Of a DNA stretch of 64,000 nucleotides, positions 1 through 11,871 are shown in pieces. Numbering within the stretch: the stretch's first letter is position 1; each line of letters opens with the position of its first letter. The notes below the pieces were generated by a model that was not told the DNA's origin, made no database searches, and was given only the letters and a program-made list of their open reading frames with translations. The DNA comes from Penicillium oxalicum. Taxonomy: Eukaryota; Ascomycota; Eurotiomycetes; Eurotiales; Aspergillaceae. A program made the translations under genes and the position numbers. The stretch is from the NCBI RefSeq assembly GCF_001723175.1, contig NC_064652.1, positions 806,001-870,000 on the forward strand. Reading direction: 5' to 3'.

Positions 1-146
1 GGGAAAAGTTATAGACATTAGAAAGAGAAGAAAAAGAAAGAGGAAAGAAGCAGGCAGTAAGAATGCCATAACAAAAAGAGGTAATCGACCGACAGATGAT
101 CGGGCTAAATGCAGAGGATAGAAGATCGAGAAGATACAGCCTTGGT

Positions 147-2018
147 CTACCAGGTGAAAGCTTCCTCAGCAAAGTCCACTACAGCACCCTTGCCAATGTT
201 GGCCCGGGCAGCCGATCGCACCTCGTCTGCAAAGGCACCAGGTCCACACACAGACACAATCGTCGCTCCAACACTTTTGGGCATCAGCTCGTTAAGAATC
301 ACATCCGGTCGACACCGGCCCGAGTGCATCTGGACCGTAGCAGATGGAGAGACGATATCCGCTGCACGTTTTGGTTTCGACACAAACACTTTGACGATCA
401 AGACTTCCCGACGGCCCGGCAGTCGGAGAATCTGATCCATCCACTTGCTAATCCAGCTGAGATGCTCGGTCGATCGCACTGACCAGATGAGATACACGCG
501 ACGGGTGGCACCGCGGGATGTAGCGGCCCGTTCGATCAAGTCCCGCGTGAAGAGGAGGTGGTGGGTAATTCCTGCACCGGCGGAGAACAGCACAGCTGTT
601 CCGTAGCTGGAAAAGTTGACCGGATGAGAGCCGTAGGGCCCCTCGATGTACCCCGATGCCCGGAGGGTTCCATTGGGTTTGCTGCGGGCCAGATTATACA
701 ATCGTCGAGTCATGCCCTCGCGGGCCCCGACGATGAGGGACACTTCAGTGGGGCGATGACTGGGCTCAAAGTACTGATTCAGGTCGTCCGACTGCTTCTC
801 GAGGTCGCATGTGCTTGGGGTGGAGCTGACGGACTTCGCATCGTGGTAGCGAGGAGAATTGGGGGTGGGACTGACGGCCTCTGCCCAAGCGATGGAGAAT
901 GGGTGGGACATCCACCACGAGACGCACGGGATGTACGCAAAGACGTGACAGCCGGGGTGGATCTTGACATTTTTGGGCAAGTGGAAGGTGACCCGGCATG
1001 CTTCTCCTGGGAGGGCCTGGACGGTCATCTGGGTGGATCCGTGCTTGGTGGAAATGTTGAGATAGGCCAGGCGTCCAAGACGAACACTTCGCTCGAGAAG
1101 CCAAATGACCGCGATCACAGTGCCCCAGCTGCGCTGGGGCAGGCTGTCCAGCTGGAGGTGGAACCAGACACCCAGAAAGGCGAGCAGGGCCGCGAGTTGA
1201 TGCAAATGCAAGAAAGTCTCGTAAAATGCATGGCGGATGGGTGAGAGAGATTGGATGGAGAGAAAGACCATGGACACGGTCGCCACGAGTCCCCAGGTGA
1301 AGAAAGGGGTGCTTCGCAATCGGAAGAACATGTCCTCCATATCCTTTTCGTGGACGGCGTTAATTGCCCAGGCGACCGTGTGCACAATCGACTCAATCAT
1401 GACAATCCGACCAAGCCATCTGTGAAGCAGGTTGTAGGTATCGAAACTGATATGCAGAATGGCGATCAAAGGGTTGTTTCGAGCCGCAAGCAAAAACAAG
1501 GGCACCATATTCAAGACGGCCAGCGTCCCTGAGCGGCCACGCAGTTCCGCAAGCAGCGCAGCTTTCGTGTTGACAGCATAGTCCAGGTAGCAGCAGTAGA
1601 CCACTTGACTGGCAAAGTATAATGTGACCAGAACAAATTGGAACCGAGAAGGCAACGTGCCCACTCCGATCGCTCGTGACAACTGAATCTCCCGGTTATG
1701 TCTCTTTCTTCCGATGGGGGCATAAAGGATGTGTTTCTTCACGTTGTTCCATAAAGTTGACGTCTCCTCGCGCCAGAAGGCTTGCTGTGATCCCGTCGAT
1801 GCAAAGGATGAGATTTGGCGCAGATAGGCGTGAACAAGTTGCGCGATCCGACCGGAGAAGACGATGAAGGCGAGAATAGCTGCCGAGGAGTAGACGATGC
1901 GAATGAATAGAATATCACGAGGCACTTGGACACCCCCTAAGCCTCTGGAATACTCATAAATGTACGTGTCATTGCCCCCATAGCCCCTGGGCACGAGTTG
2001 TGGGGCAACAGTTGCCAT
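147..2018 (-). CDS. Ferric reductase-like transmembrane protein (FRE family)
   Basis: Intronless, 623 aa from the ATG at 2018; the reading frame stays open about 50 codons further upstream, but the N-terminus from 2018 (MATVAPQLVPRGYGG) looks more natural. It should reduce ferric or cupric chelates at the plasma membrane, moving electrons from NAD(P)H through FAD and two haems. Visible features: an N-terminal membrane segment; a multi-span ferric-reductase core with paired histidines near residues 198 and 212 (HRWLGRI, HTVAWA) and again near 268-280 (LHLHQL, WFHLQ); the FAD-binding HPFSIAW near 370; the nucleotide-binding AGAGITHHLLF near 480; a CGPG motif near 592; and the C-terminal EEAFTW typical of fungal FRE proteins. 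The stop lies close to the left window edge. No siderophore or iron-transport partner is adjacent. Confidence 0.9.
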   Translation of the reverse strand: MATVAPQLVPRGYGGNDTYIYEYSRGLGGVQVPRDILFIRIVYSSAAILAFIVFSGRIAQLVHAYLRQISSFASTGSQQAFWREETSTLWNNVKKHILYAPIGRKRHNREIQLSRAIGVGTLPSRFQFVLVTLYFASQVVYCCYLDYAVNTKAALLAELRGRSGTLAVLNMVPLFLLAARNNPLIAILHISFDTYNLLHRWLGRIVMIESIVHTVAWAINAVHEKDMEDMFFRLRSTPFFTWGLVATVSMVFLSIQSLSPIRHAFYETFLHLHQLAALLAFLGVWFHLQLDSLPQRSWGTVIAVIWLLERSVRLGRLAYLNISTKHGSTQMTVQALPGEACRVTFHLPKNVKIHPGCHVFAYIPCVSWWMSHPFSIAWAEAVSPTPNSPRYHDAKSVSSTPSTCDLEKQSDDLNQYFEPSHRPTEVSLIVGAREGMTRRLYNLARSKPNGTLRASGYIEGPYGSHPVNFSSYGTAVLFSAGAGITHHLLFTRDLIERAATSRGATRRVYLIWSVRSTEHLSWISKWMDQILRLPGRREVLIVKVFVSKPKRAADIVSPSATVQMHSGRCRPDVILNELMPKSVGATIVSVCGPGAFADEVRSAARANIGKGAVVDFAEEAFTW

Positions 2019-4833
2019 TGGATTTTCTCTGTAAGCGCTCGCTCGACGATGGCAGTCGTCGTTGCAAAGCGAACAGTGCCGCGCCAGTAAACAAGACTGG
2101 GAAGCCCAATTCGGAGCAGAGACGCCTCGTTCAGAAATGAAATCAAGGAAGCTTCTGAGGGAAACTCTCAAATCGACTGCAAATCCAAGTCACTACGATG
2201 ATCTCGCGATGTTGTCACAAGATAATCAGATAGTGTGGTGATCGACGGGTTCGACCCTATAGGTATGGGAAAAGGAGTGCTGGAAAGGTAGATCCCTGAC
2301 AGGAACAAGAGAATTTTGTCCCAATCGATGGTTCAAGTCGAAGCACAAAGGTATTCACTGTCAATAAGACAATGGTGATTGCTTCCTTTGTGCTATTGTG
2401 AGGTGAAACGAGTGTGGTGGTCGTGTGGTTAATCGGTAGGCAGCGAGTCCTTCAACCACAAGAAGCGACAAGAAAACCAAGACGAAACAACAACAAACAC
2501 AGGCCAACCAAGGGTGATTCTATGGGGCTCTTGAGATGACAATAGCGAGTTCAGCTCGCCTTAGATCTCTAAATTGCTCGCGAGATGATCAGAGAGGCAT
2601 TACCCGGGTCGATGAGGAATGCTGGCCAGGGAATGCTGATCTAGTCGACTGATTTACACACGTTCTTCTTGGCGTGGGCAGCGAAGGACCCCACAAAACG
2701 AAGATGAGCGGCAAGCGTGAGAGACGAGAAGGAGGGGAACGATTGTCGATCCAAGATTGGTTCAAGCGACAGAAGTGAAGGTAATTTTTGCGCTCAGCGC
2801 CGAGATGAAACAGTCTATCTTTCGAAAAAAAGGGTACCCGCAGGGCAAATTGGTGCGAACCAGAACGATCGGCTCGACACGAGAGAAAGGAATGTAATAC
2901 GGACCGAAAGAAATTGAAATGGAAGAAAAGAACGAAGCGAGACGAACAGATGTTCTTCACCGAGGAGAGGAGAGGAACCGCCGCCGTGGCAGGGGAAGGG
3001 GCAGATTTTATTATGTCAAAGATCATCATCATCGGACATGATCGATGGGAGGGGGATGGGAGGGTCGGCGGAGTGATGCACAACCTGGTTTACTATGTTG
3101 CGTGCACAGATCACGGCCGGTAAAAGCCGTTCATCCTCGTGGTGGAGTCACCAAGGACACCAAAAATCCTGGACTATTGAATCCGATATCAACGGTTGCT
3201 GTCTGGGTCCTTCGACTATTGTGCTGGAGCTCGGTAGTGGATGTTTAGTTTCTTGAACTCCTTCCACCTTTGGGACGGCACTGGGCAGGTTCCTCTGCCC
3301 GGAGTGGATCACCAAGGGAGGGCCAGCGGAGCCAACGATGTTTCTGAAAGATGCAGGCACCACTTCGGCCGCCACGATGATTCGCTCGGAGGTAAAGGCA
3401 ATCATTCAATGCCGCTGGTCCCCCTGCAACAATCTTGCGGCCGGCGTGACGCCCTCAAACCCCCTCGCTGTGTTGATTCAAGCAGGAGCGCTGACCCTTG
3501 AACATGACTACATAGTGCTCCAAAACGTAACATTTGAGCCTGGGAGGCGTCGCGCACTGTCAGCCCATTCGCGGAAGTGTGTCGGGGAAGGAAGAGGGGA
3601 GTTTGGGCCAGAACCACCGTCGTGGAGTCAAAGGCCAAGAATATCTCAAACACTGGCCCTGTGGGTGGGTTTCAAAGCTGCTCTTAATCAGAAACCGCGG
3701 ACAGGAAAGACATTGCACGACTGGCCCCTGTGGCGTGGGTACCGTGCACCTCGAGCAAAATCGCCGCAATTTACTCCAACATCTGAGCTCTCGTCCATCA
3801 GGTCTGCAGGACCTTGGAGTCAGAATGGGCTTCACAGAGGAGGAATCAGGACAAGGTTATCACGAAGATCCGAGCGTGTGATTCGTAAAAGAGATGGCGG
3901 AGCGCCACTGACGGGACTAATGGGGACAGGGCGGTCGGAAGCTACAGTGCCAGCCTGAGGCAGAGAGGCCTTGGTCCACCAACTTCAGCAAGAGCGCGAG
4001 CATAAGATCCGTTTGGTGCGACACAGACAATTTAGCAAGTAGTTGGGACTACGTACACTGATAGGGGCACGGTCACTGTCAGCATCAGCATCTCGGACCG
4101 GATAGCAGAACCGAATTGATCCAGAAGTGGGCTCGTTAGGCGATCGATCTCGGATCTGAACCCGCAAGTCAAGAGGTTCCTCTTGTGGGAAGCTGTGAAA
4201 ATCTCAGCCTAATCCATATTCCATAGGACATGACTGTACCACATAGTCATACGACAAGATTCCATGAGTCAAAATGGATGGGGCCATGCCATGCCGCACA
4301 TGGCAGTGGGAATCTAAGCGAGCAGCATGAGCCATGCGGCGGTTTCATCCTCACTGCCGGATGCTCCACGGATGCTCTCGGGGATCACAAGTGAGCCTCT
4401 GGCCATCTAAAAGTGGAGCAAGTCTTACACAGGGGAGCAAACTCATCTGGAGACATGTCAATTTCTTCACCAGGCGAGATGATCTCTGACTCGTGCATAA
4501 ACGTACAGCATGCTAGTGTATATCCTGAAGAGTCTTTCTACGTGCGATGTACGCACAGTGTCGAGGATCCACCCAAAAGACAACTATGAATGCCAAGTAT
4601 CAAGTGGGCATCCTTCGGAACACATGGAGGAGATGGGTATATACTCCGGTTGATGGCATCTCTACTTCAAACCGCTAAGAATGCAAGGGGATGATGATAG
4701 GTGCACCCATGTGGTCCAGACTCAACGGTCGACCCAGTCCTCTCGCCTTGCTCTCCGTCTCGGGACCCTTTGCTTTAGCCGATGAATTTCTTCTTGTCAT
4801 CCGGTATCACGACCCTTCCTCCCGACTCCTCGC
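2019..4833. other. Intergenic, 2.8 kb, no supported gene
   Basis: This holds the upstream region of the ferric reductase and the downstream region of the SDR. Several ORFs of 60-206 codons overlap in conflicting frames (the longest is 3338-3958 plus). None shows a recognisable domain, splice-linked extension or coding-like composition. The stretch 2700-2960 is purine-rich. Confidence 0.5.
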
Positions 4834-5751
4834 TTAGCGGCCCATCCATCCACCGTCAACGGTCAGAATCTCACCGGACACATAACTGCTAGCAGCGCTT
4901 GCCAAGAAGACCACCGCGCCCTTGAAGTCTTCCGGTTGACCCCACCGACCGGCCGGGATTCTTGCCATAATGCCTGCGTTCCGGCTCTCGTCGTTGATCA
5001 GTGCGGTATTCATATCCGTAGCAATGTACCCAGGGGCAATGGCATTGACATTGATTCCCTTGGCAATCCACTCGTTGGAAAGAGCCTTGGTAAGCTGACC
5101 GATGCCACCCTTGGATGCAGCGTAGGCGGGGACGGTGATGCCCCCTTGGAAGGTCAAGAGGGAGGCAACGTTGATGATCGAACCTCGGCGGCCGGAGGGG
5201 AAGTCAGAACTGTCACGAGAGAGTAGATAGGCACCAAACTCGCGGCACAGGATAAAGACTTGAGAAAGATTCACTTCAAGGACCTGTGTGATTGGCTTCA
5301 TTAGCTTCGTTTCATGTGAGTTGGAACGAGCCTTTCCAGGCAGCCTTGAACTTGTCCGTTCTGTGAATAGTGATCAAGTCAAGGATAATAATAGATCACA
5401 TACCTCATCCCAGTCCTCATCGGGGAATTTTTCGCTTGGATGTCTTCGCTGGATGCCGGCGCAGTTCAGCAGAATGTCTGGCTTGAAGCCTTGGCTGACC
5501 ACTGCCGGTATGATCTCCTTGACAGCCTTGCGGTCCGAGAGTTCGGCCACGTGAATGTGGGCCTTACGACCGAGGCGATTGACAATCTCATCCTTTGTCG
5601 CGGTATTGGACTCGTCGCGTTGAACGAGGATGATATCAGCGCCCGCCTCGGCCAGGGCGAGCGCCATGGCCTGGCCGATACCCCGCGTACCACCGGTGAC
5701 GACGGCGGTGCGGCCTTCTAAAGAGAAGAGGGATGCTATCGTAGCTGTCAT
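4834..5751 (-). CDS. SDR oxidoreductase, 2-deoxy-D-gluconate 3-dehydrogenase / keto-gluconate reductase-like
   Basis: Two exons, complement(4834..5283, 5404..5751), joined in phase 0 across a 120-nt intron with a GTATGT donor; 265 aa. It is a classical short-chain dehydrogenase: cofactor loop TGGTRGIG near residue 20, NCAG near 96, a catalytic Ser in the [10 protein letters not shown] region, the YAASKGG active-site Tyr/Lys, and a C-terminal [15 protein letters not shown]. The closest named families are KduD (2-deoxy-D-gluconate 3-dehydrogenase) and gluconate 5-dehydrogenase (IdnO type), so a sugar-acid substrate is likely. It is divergent from the Zn2Cys6 regulator at 6554. Given the gluD/gluF-like pair 5 kb away, it is a candidate for the 5-keto-D-gluconate reductase step. 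That role is inferred from context; the SDR fold and family are visible. Confidence 0.88.
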
Positions 5752-6553
5752 TATGTCGGACTGAATTTCTAGACGTGGAATTGATAACACAAGACAAAGA
5801 GATCTTTCCAGCGACCGATATATTTATTGCCCCTCCAAATTTCGCCCATGACGATCGGGGATCGCTTCCCCACGCGCGGGGGGAAGAGATCATGTTGAAA
5901 GGAAAAGGGCAGGTTCCAATGCCGATTTCCGTTGCCGTCGGCTATTGCTCAGTCGCACTCGCGCAATTCACCCGCTTTCATCAGGTGACCATCACGCGAC
6001 GCCATGTGTTGACCGAACGAAAATTCGAGTGGTGCAGGATCAGGATTGTAGCCTAAAGTAGTGAATGCCGCACTCGCTCTTGTGTGTATTGCACTTGTCG
6101 AGGTGAAACCGTGACATCAGAGCGCTCAAGACCGAGGGGATATTTACACAATGCTAAACAACGTGGTCTTAAGAGCCTTCGGGTGCTTGAAGAGGCTGAA
6201 ACAATGGACCGGGGCTGTATAGTCATGAATGTCGATGCTGGAATCAACATCTCCGGTAGACTGCGACTGCAGTAGCTCGAAGTGGCAGGACGCCAGGTCA
6301 GGTGCTCGGCCTCCACGGATCTTCTCCACACCCCGACAAGCTTCAGTCTCTCGAGGCCCTCGGGCCCAGGGTTTCTCCTCTGCAAGACACCTAACGGGAG
6401 ACCCGTCGGCGATGAGTAATGGCCAGACCAACTCCTGGCATTCGCCAATTTCCTATCGAAGATACAGTGGGTCTCAACACTATCGGCCCCAGTTCTGAAC
6501 AACCCCGGATCGGCAAGGAATGTCACGATCATTTCACAACGGCCCGGCGACAG
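5752..6553. promoter_or_regulatory. Divergent promoter between the KduD-like SDR and the Zn2Cys6 regulator
   Basis: An 802-nt intergenic region between two head-to-head genes. On the minus strand a TATA-like AATAAATATA lies at 5819-5828, about 70 nt before the SDR start codon. No gene is supported here; the ORFs at 6053-6532 minus and 6229-6498 plus conflict with each other and show no domain. Confidence 0.5.
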
Positions 6554-9065
6554 ATGGACGCCTCAAACGACGAGACGTCCAGGGGACGGCCCGAGCAGTC
6601 TGGCAAACGCGTCTCGCGTGCCTGCTTGCATTGTAGGCAGCGGAAGTCAAGATGTGACTTGTGAGTCTCATCGCCCTCTCCCAGCCACTCCGACGCCTAG
6701 TCTCTGTTTCAACTTGGCGGGTTCACTACTAAGCCCCCTCGAGCTGCGTCTCTATACCCCGTCAAATGATTCTGTGTCTATGTGACGCTAATCCAGAGTG
6801 ACAGAGATAGTAATGGTAACCCTGGTAAGCCACCGTGCCAGAGGTGCGTCAGAGAGCATCGCGACTGCGTCCTCGGTGGCTCCAATCGCGGAGGCCGTCG
6901 CATTCGCAAGAATAAAATCAAGCATTTCACGCCTGCTTCAGACCACTCGCCCAACAAAGATCCCAAGGATACCACGGCAAGTCCAGGGGTCCTGAATGGC
7001 CTTGGAGCATCGTCGGGCGTCCCTTATCCCGGTCCGGTGGTTTTCCTCCCGCCAGACCAGTCGGCTGAGACCGCTGCTTCGACCATGGCGTCGGCGGCCG
7101 TCGAGGGGGATGAAGAGGCTGCAATCGACACAGTGCCACGCAATCCGTCTGACGCCTGGCAGTGTCTGACTGATATCGCCACCAAAAGTGCTCCAATGGT
7201 CCCCGAGAACCGTGGGAGCCATCCTGGACGATCGGATTCAATATCGACGTATCGTGGCATGCGCAATGGTATTTTGCCCGATTTCAATGCCGCACACACT
7301 GGCATACGAGCCTATCGACTGGTTCACTCTCGCTCCTTGGACTCAGGTCTTGTGTGGCAGCTAATCACTCGCTACGCTGAAAACTTCCATCCTTATCTTC
7401 CCCTGGTGCCTCGAAAGTATTTTGAGTATTCCGCTCTCGATGACTTCGCCAACAATGAGAAACATCTCCTCACTGCGGTCTTGACTATCGCCTCAAAGGA
7501 TCTCATCGATCGACCAGAGATTCACGAGTACTGTTCCAAGTACATGCACGAGTTGATCTCTGGCATCGCCGCCGGCGCAGAGTGCGATGTAGAGGCGGTC
7601 GAGGCTCTGTTGCTTCTTGCAGAGTGGGAGCCTCAGGGTCTACGGCCTCGTGTTGAGCGCGTTGGTCGGGGTGAAGAAGATCGGGCTGCATGGATGCACG
7701 TTGGTCTCGCCTTGCGTTCGGGCTACTTCATTGGGTTGGACCGAACCTCATTTCGAGGCGACCCATCCGGAGACCCGGAATCAGAGGCTCGCCGTCGACT
7801 CGCGTGGGCCAGTGCCTATGTCTCTGATCGATTAATTTCGGTACGCATCGGGCGTGCATTCTGGTCTCGTGGGCCCGGTCCGATGACCGGTCTGTCAAGT
7901 CACGATTTCCCATCACTGCAGCCGGCCAAGGAGGGCGATGAGGACTATTCAAAGATTTACCAGGCCATGCTTGACCTGACCCAACTTTACGGGAATGTAC
8001 ACGAGGTCCTATACTCGGGCATGCGAACGAGCAATCAGATGATGCTAATGGGTGATTACGTCAAGTACGTCGATGATTTCCGCCTGGCTATCTTACGGTG
8101 GAAATCTCTTTGGGGGCCATTGGACTGTACGTGTTATCTGGTACTACTTCCAAAGGCTGTGTTGCTAACATTTGCAGGCTCACCACCCATGCGGGCGACC
8201 CTTCAGCTATCTTACGAGTACCTGCGTCTCTACACGACTGCATTTGCCTTTCAGGCTGCAATCTCTCAGTGCTTGGCAAAGCCCAAGACAGACGGCACAC
8301 ATCGCGAGCAACTTCGAGCTACTTTCAAGAATGTTGCATCGATGCAGGACGCTCGATTCATCTACGAGTCTGTTGATGCGGCCAACGCGTACTTGACTAT
8401 ATTGGTAGACTCGGTTGATCCAGAGCGCCACCTACATTTTATGCCTCTTCGATTCTACCTGTAAGCTTATTGTCACCTATACGATATGTGAGAACGCTCT
8501 GACCCAAGGTAGTTATGGTATTTACTCCGCCGTCTTCCTCTACAAGGTAAATCTTTTCCGCCGGACATCCCTCCACTTCAAAGATGCTCTTTCTGACCAT
8601 GTCTCCCAGGCCCGCTCATTTGGAATGATGCTTCCATCCGAGGAAGCCAAGGTTCAAGGTCTCGTAGCCCGCACCACGGAGGTTCTCAAGCGCGCAAGCG
8701 CTGGTCCGGACGACATTGGAGCGCGCTATTCTCGCCTGCTTGAGCTTCTGTGGCGACCCAAACCCCATCCTGTGACCAATCGATCTGCAGAGCAGCGTGA
8801 GCCCAACGAGTTCTCCATACCAACAGCGCTCTCCAATCCAGTCTCCGATCCCACGTATATGGACTTCAGTCCTGCCCACGATTTCTCGTGGCTGGATTTG
8901 GAAGCCGTGGGCGACTATGTCTCTGGCGACCAACCCCCCGGAGGACTGCTCGGTCTTGATGTGTTCCAGAATGAAGCCACGCCCTATCCGGGAGGACACG
9001 ATCGATCACAAGTCTGGCAATCGTCTGCATGGCTGGGCGACATGAGCAGCAATCTCTTGTTTTAG
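6554..9065 (+). CDS. Zn2Cys6 fungal transcription factor
   Basis: Five exons: 6554..6660, 6805..8126, 8178..8460, 8513..8546, 8610..9065, giving 733 aa. The binuclear zinc cluster is split by the first intron: ACLHCRQRKSRCD before it and CQRCVREHRDC after it, giving C-x2-C-x6-C ... C-x2-C-x6-C, followed by a basic GGSNRGGRRIRKNK stretch. The body has a fungal-type middle homology region (AYLTILVDSV, YGIYSAVFLYK and similar helical segments). The first acceptor is the least certain; 6805 keeps frame and gives a CAG-type site. The intron at 8127-8177 is 51 nt and leaves the frame open, so it could be missed by a simple ORF reading. It lies inside a block of dehydrogenase genes and is divergent from the KduD-like SDR, so it is a plausible pathway regulator. 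Confidence 0.88.
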
Positions 9066-9311
9066 ATGATATCCGGCCGCACCGATCGATCACTTTCGTG
9101 GGGGTACCATTCAAAGTTTAGCGGCAAATGAATCGTGCGGGGTTGGCAGTGGGGGTTCCGATCGGCGACCGGGCCGATGGTCGCGTGAGGGGTAATCGGG
9201 GCCAGCGCAATCGAATCGTACACGCGAGGTTGGACTTCTTTTCTTCAAGGCGGATGTCTTTAAACATATTCATTCTTTGAAAGTCTTGTCAGTCATTGCT
9301 GTCGTCTGGAA

Positions 9312-10219
9312 ATGTCGCAAAACGAGCTTCGTGGCCGTCTGGCACTCATCACTGGCGCATCGGGAGGGTGAGCTCACTCCCGTCTTCCCCATTGATGACA
9401 GAGATCGGTTTACTGACAATGCGTTCTATGATTTAGGATTGGATCAGCCTGTGCGGATCAGCTTGCGCAGCATGGTGTCCATCTTGCTCTGACTTATGCC
9501 AGCAACCTCGACGCCATGAACAGAATCCTCAAAGATCTTCAAACGAGGCATGCAGAACACAAGCTCCGTATCTCGATCCACCAAGTCGACGTCGGTTCTG
9601 CCGAGCAGATCGAGGCCATGTTCGAGCAAATTCAAGAGGAGCATGGGCAGCGACCAGATATCCTTGTCTCCAATGCTGGCTATGGTAAACGCTTCCCAAA
9701 TGTGTGGGACATCACCCTGGAAGAGTTTGATTACACGCTCAACATCAATCTCCGTGCTTCTTTCATCCTTGTCAAGGGCGTGGTCGAGCATATGAAGGCC
9801 CAGCGCTGGGGTCGCGTTGTGTTTATGTCCTCCATTGCTGCTCAGGGAGGGGGCATCAACGGTTGCCGTAAGTCTCCATTAGCATGCCCACCTAGAAACT
9901 GCTTCGGGTTGGAAGACTTGATTGCTAAATCAGAGTCTCGATTCCAGATTATGCCGCCTCTAAAGGTGGTCTCACCGGCATGATGAAAAATCTATCCACG
10001 CGCCTCGCCGAGTACAACATCAGCGTCAACGACGTCGCGCCGGCCATGATTGGTGGCACGGGCATGATTACCAATGCGGATGCGATTCCCGAGGTCGCTG
10101 CTGGGATCCCCTTGAAACGACTCGGTACACCGGAAGAGACGGCGAACGTGGTGACCATGCTCTGCAAAACTGGCTATATGACTGGTCAAAGCCTCTTGCT
10201 GGCTGGGGGGTTAAAATGA
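9312..10219 (+). CDS. SDR oxidoreductase, FabG-like
   Basis: Three exons: 9312..9367, 9437..9867, 9948..10219; 252 aa. The ATG at 9312 starts MSQNELRGRLALITGAS. The first intron falls inside the glycine-rich cofactor loop (TGASGG|IGSA), a phase-preserving junction that confirms the model. Further SDR marks are VSNAGYG, MSSIAAQGG with the catalytic Ser, YAASKGGLTG with Tyr and Lys, and a C-terminal MTGQSLLLAGGLK. It resembles 3-oxoacyl-ACP reductase/FabG-type SDRs, a class with very mixed substrates. It lies 246 nt after the regulator on the same strand and converges on the MDR gene. Substrate unknown; a role in keto-sugar-acid reduction is possible from context. Confidence 0.87.
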
Positions 10220-10547
10220 TCAATCAGTTTGGTACATAATGTATATTCAAGAGAAAAAAAATTCTGATACAAAAGCCTGCATATGGGAAAAGGAGAGATG
10301 AAGCTCAGCCAGTTGAAACATTGACTGTCCGCGACTTCATGGAAGTTGCATGACTGTAGATAGTTTTGTGCGCCTACCGATTATCCATTCGAGGGTGTTG
10401 GATTTATGCGTGGAAGAAAGTCATGTACATGAGCTTGCTCCTCTTCCACAACTCCTGCGTGTGTAGAAATTCTGTTCATCATATTGGGTATTCTTTCGCA
10501 CAAATATCATCGTAATCATCGCCGTCGGGTCCATGTCTCATCCTCTT
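10220..10547. other. Convergent intergenic spacer
   Basis: 328 nt between the 3' ends of the SDR and the MDR gene. AT-rich 3'-UTR-like sequence only; no gene seen. Confidence 0.5.
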
Positions 10548-11871
10548 TTACAATTTGTTCTCAATGACCACTTTCACCACCGGTTTCCCATCCTCATCTA
10601 CACCCTTCCCGGCAAGGGTAAACGCCCGCTCACCCTCCTCCAGGGGCAGGCGGTGTGTGACCACTTTCTCCTCGGTGGTCTTCAGCTTTCCACTTCCCAG
10701 CAACTCAATCGCAGCAGGATAGGCATATCCATCGTAGCGGAACACGCCGATGATGTCAACCTCCCGAAGAGCCGCCGCACCCACCGGCAACGTCTGGATT
10801 GGGTTGCCCATTCCAATCTGGACGAGGACGCCGCCGGGCTCGGACGCGTAGATACCAGCCTGAACACATGCGGGAACACCCGTGCAGTCATACACGCGAC
10901 TGAAGCCCGATACAGGAGGAACACCTTCCTGCTGGGCGGCCTGCACCAAGGCCGCGGCCACAGCCTGCGCATTCTTCAGTGCCCAGGCTGTTTGATCGGC
11001 GTGCGGGGCATCTTTAGGAGGTGGAGGAGGGCTGGAGGGGTCTGCGCGCGGAATGAGCGCCGTCTTGATTCCCAATCCCAATGAAGCCGCAATCTCGAGT
11101 CGAGAGGCATCAATGTCGGCCACCACGATGGATTCAAAGTTCTGGGAGACGGCCAACGCAGAAGCGACCAGGAGACCGATGGCGCCTGCGCCAAACACCA
11201 GAGCCGCAGTGCCTTCGCCCGCCGCATTCGACAGAGCCACTTCCTCCTTTGTGGGGGGATGCGAGCGTCGGATCGCATGAAGACAGACAGCGAGCGGCTC
11301 GACGAGGGCGCCCCCTGCGTCGGAGACGTTGTCGGGCAGGGCATGACACATCGCTGCGGGGTGGTTGGTACGGGCCATAAGAGTGCCATCGAGGTGGGGG
11401 AAGGTCTTTGCGCTGCTGCGGAAGCGCATCTTCTTGCAGATGTTGTATCGCCCGTTCTTGCAGAAAGCGCACTGCCGGCAGGGCAGGCCAACCTCGAGTG
11501 CGACACGATCACCGACTTTGAAGGCGGTTCCCACCTCGGGGCCCACGGCAGTCACTACGCCGGCGGACTCGTGGCCTAGACACATGGGCTCGCGGACGAC
11601 AAAGTCGCCATTGCGGCCGTGAGAGTAGTAGTGTAGGTCGGAGCCGCAAAGACCGGTGGCGGTAACGGCAACCTGAATGTCTGCACCGGCTGGAGCTGAG
11701 ACGATGCGTTTTTCCTACGCAGGTCGCTGGATCAGTCTCTTGTACTTCTGGCTCAACTGGGGAGGTCCTCCATAATTGGGGGATGTGTGTGTGCCTGTAG
11801 AGGAAGCTTACCAGACGCAGATCCTTTGCGCCGTGCAAGACGAGCGCTGTGGCTGATGTCTCTGTTGACAT
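10548..11871 (-). CDS. gluF: Zinc-dependent medium-chain dehydrogenase, L-idonate 5-dehydrogenase / sorbitol dehydrogenase-like (GluF-like)
   Basis: Two exons, complement(10548..11714, 11812..11871), phase 0, 97-nt intron; 408 aa. This is an MDR polyol dehydrogenase. The catalytic zinc site shows CGSD in exon 2 and GHES; the structural zinc loop has the four cysteines in PCRQCAFCKNGRYNICKK; the Rossmann motif is VFGAGAIGLL. A proline-rich insertion (SSPPPPPKDAP) follows the cofactor-binding half and is longer than usual in sorbitol dehydrogenases. The gene is divergent from a D-2-hydroxyacid dehydrogenase over about 1 kb. In A. niger, L-idonate 5-dehydrogenase GluF and 2-keto-L-gulonate reductase GluD are described as clustered and sharing a promoter, which fits this pair exactly. 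MDR assignment is firm; the GluF name rests on arrangement plus family and could be wrong if this is a sorbitol or xylitol dehydrogenase. Confidence 0.8.

Noticed and set aside
2245..2262. tRNA B-box-like GGTTCGACCC
   Set aside because: No matching T-stem, acceptor stem or A box can be built around it.
3338..3958. 206-codon ORF in the 4-kb intergenic region
   Set aside because: No domain, overlapping ORFs on the other strand, no splice-linked continuation, unlike the compact coding style of the other genes.
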